DNA of 6,633 bases from Thermoplasmata archaeon (GTDB lineage: Archaea > Thermoplasmatota > Thermoplasmata > Thermoplasmatales > Thermoplasmataceae), in NCBI GenBank assembly GCA_021826765.1, contig JAKAYK010000052.1:1-6633 (forward strand), given 5' to 3'. A model generated the notes under the pieces. That model had not been told where the DNA came from, made no database searches, and saw only the letters and a program-made list of their open reading frames with translations. The position numbers were made by a program, and so were the translations under genes. The stretch's first letter is position 1. Every line of letters begins with the position of its first letter. Of this stretch, positions 5,937-6,633 are shown piece by piece.

Positions 5937-6633
5937 GCAGGGCAGTAATACTCTCCGAGGGGTTTCTCGGCTCAACCTATGGAAAAACTGCAAACGGATT
6001 GTGCAGATACAGCACAAGATTCACCATTGTGGCTGTGATTGACAGCACAAAAGCGGGCATGAAAATTGAAAATGTTGTGGAGCTTGCGAACCCGGAAATT
6101 AAGATCATCTCCACCCTGAAGGAAGCAATTGCCATGAAATGCGATACCCTGATTGTGGGAGTGGCAACAGATGGTGGCTTCATTCCGGACAATTTCAGGC
6201 CATACATAATGGATGCAATCAGATCAGGAATGAACATAGTTAGCGGACTTCACCAGTATGTGAGTTCCATCAGGGAATTCACGGAGGAGGCAGAAAAGCA
6301 TGGAGTCAGCATCACCGATGTCAGGAAGATGTTCTCCGAAAAAAGAGATCTTTTCACCGGCAGGATCTGGAAAATACCTTCAAAAAGGATTGCAGTTCTT
6401 GGAACGGACAGCGCAATCGGAAAGAGGACAACTGCCGTTTACCTGAACAGGGAGATCAACAGGAGGGGCCACACTTCATCCATGATTGGAACGGGCCAGA
6501 CCGCATGGATGCAGGGGTTCAAGCACACACTGGTGATCGATGCAATGGTGAACGACTTCATACCCGGAGGCATTGAAAAAACGATCCTTGAAGCTTATGA
6601 TGAGGATAGGCCTGAATACATGATCCTGGAGGG
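5933..6633 (+). CDS. DUF1611 / DgcN-family P-loop protein (partial, runs off right edge)
   Basis: The frame opens at TTG 5933 and is unbroken for 233 codons. An in-frame TAA at 5930-5932 rules out an earlier start, and the first ATG is codon 43, inside the conserved N-terminal domain (RAVILSEG at 3-10, KTANGLCRYS at 18-27), so TTG is well supported. The TTG overlaps the preceding TGA as TTGA, giving translational coupling. N-terminal Rossmann-like domain: VAVIDS at 33-38, GVATDGGFIP at 76-85, GLHQ at 105-108 and DVR at 129-131. C-terminal P-loop domain: Walker-A-like GTDSAIGKRTT at 157-167, GTGQT at 186-190, VIDAMVNDF at 201-209 and GGIEK at 212-216; the window ends in the ILEG segment. Characterised DgcN acts as a D-glutamate N-acetyltransferase, usually beside the enolase-superfamily racemase DgcA. 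Whether this homologue has that activity is inference. The missing C-terminus is perhaps about a third of the protein. Confidence 0.92.
   Translation, partial: MSRAVILSEGFLGSTYGKTANGLCRYSTRFTIVAVIDSTKAGMKIENVVELANPEIKIISTLKEAIAMKCDTLIVGVATDGGFIPDNFRPYIMDAIRSGMNIVSGLHQYVSSIREFTEEAEKHGVSITDVRKMFSEKRDLFTGRIWKIPSKRIAVLGTDSAIGKRTTAVYLNREINRRGHTSSMIGTGQTAWMQGFKHTLVIDAMVNDFIPGGIEKTILEAYDEDRPEYMILE

Noticed and set aside
5977..6237. Minus-strand 86-codon frame
   Set aside because: It lies antisense to conserved DUF1611 N-terminal domain codons.
1..6633. CRISPR array, tRNA/rRNA gene, insertion sequence or prophage
   Set aside because: I saw no regularly spaced repeats, cloverleaf-like sequence, transposase motif or terminal inverted repeats on either strand.

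Overview
The window looks archaeal and most resembles Thermoplasmatales (Thermoplasma/Ferroplasma/Cuniculiplasma-like euryarchaea). The evidence is an archaeal-type valyl-tRNA synthetase, the archaeal D-aminoacyl-tRNA deacylase DtdA (DTD2/GEK1 family), TATA-like boxes about 23-34 bp before start codons with little or no leader, and heavy use of AGG/AGA for Arg and ATA for Ile. The genus cannot be fixed from this sequence alone.

Layout. (1) 1-433, minus: the 5' part of an AbiEii-type nucleotidyltransferase gene running off the left edge; it is visibly AT-richer than its surroundings. (2) 489-1001, minus: an unrecognised membrane protein with two transmembrane segments around an extracytoplasmic beta-rich domain. 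(3) 1030-3354, minus: complete valS. (4) 3355-3483: a divergent promoter region. (5) 3484-4673, plus: a two-gene operon of an unknown helical protein and dtdA, joined by an ATGA overlap. (6) 4674-4967: an AT-rich spacer. (7) 4968-6633, plus: a second two-gene operon of a threonine-synthase-like PLP enzyme (GTG start) and a DUF1611/DgcN-family protein that starts with TTG in a TTGA overlap and runs off the right edge.

How the genes may work together. ValRS (with its editing domain) and DtdA are both translation quality-control enzymes and are divergently transcribed from one 129-bp region. DtdA hydrolyses D-aminoacyl-tRNA. The DUF1611 family includes DgcN, a D-glutamate N-acetyltransferase, so the right half may form a D-amino-acid or acidic-amino-acid handling neighbourhood with the PLP enzyme. 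That link is inferred from context and not shown by the sequence.

The best candidates for something undescribed are the coupled PLP-enzyme/DUF1611 pair, the unknown helical partner of dtdA, and the AbiEii-like protein, whose usual DxD metal motif reads SxD. No RNA genes, CRISPR arrays, insertion sequences or origins were recognised.
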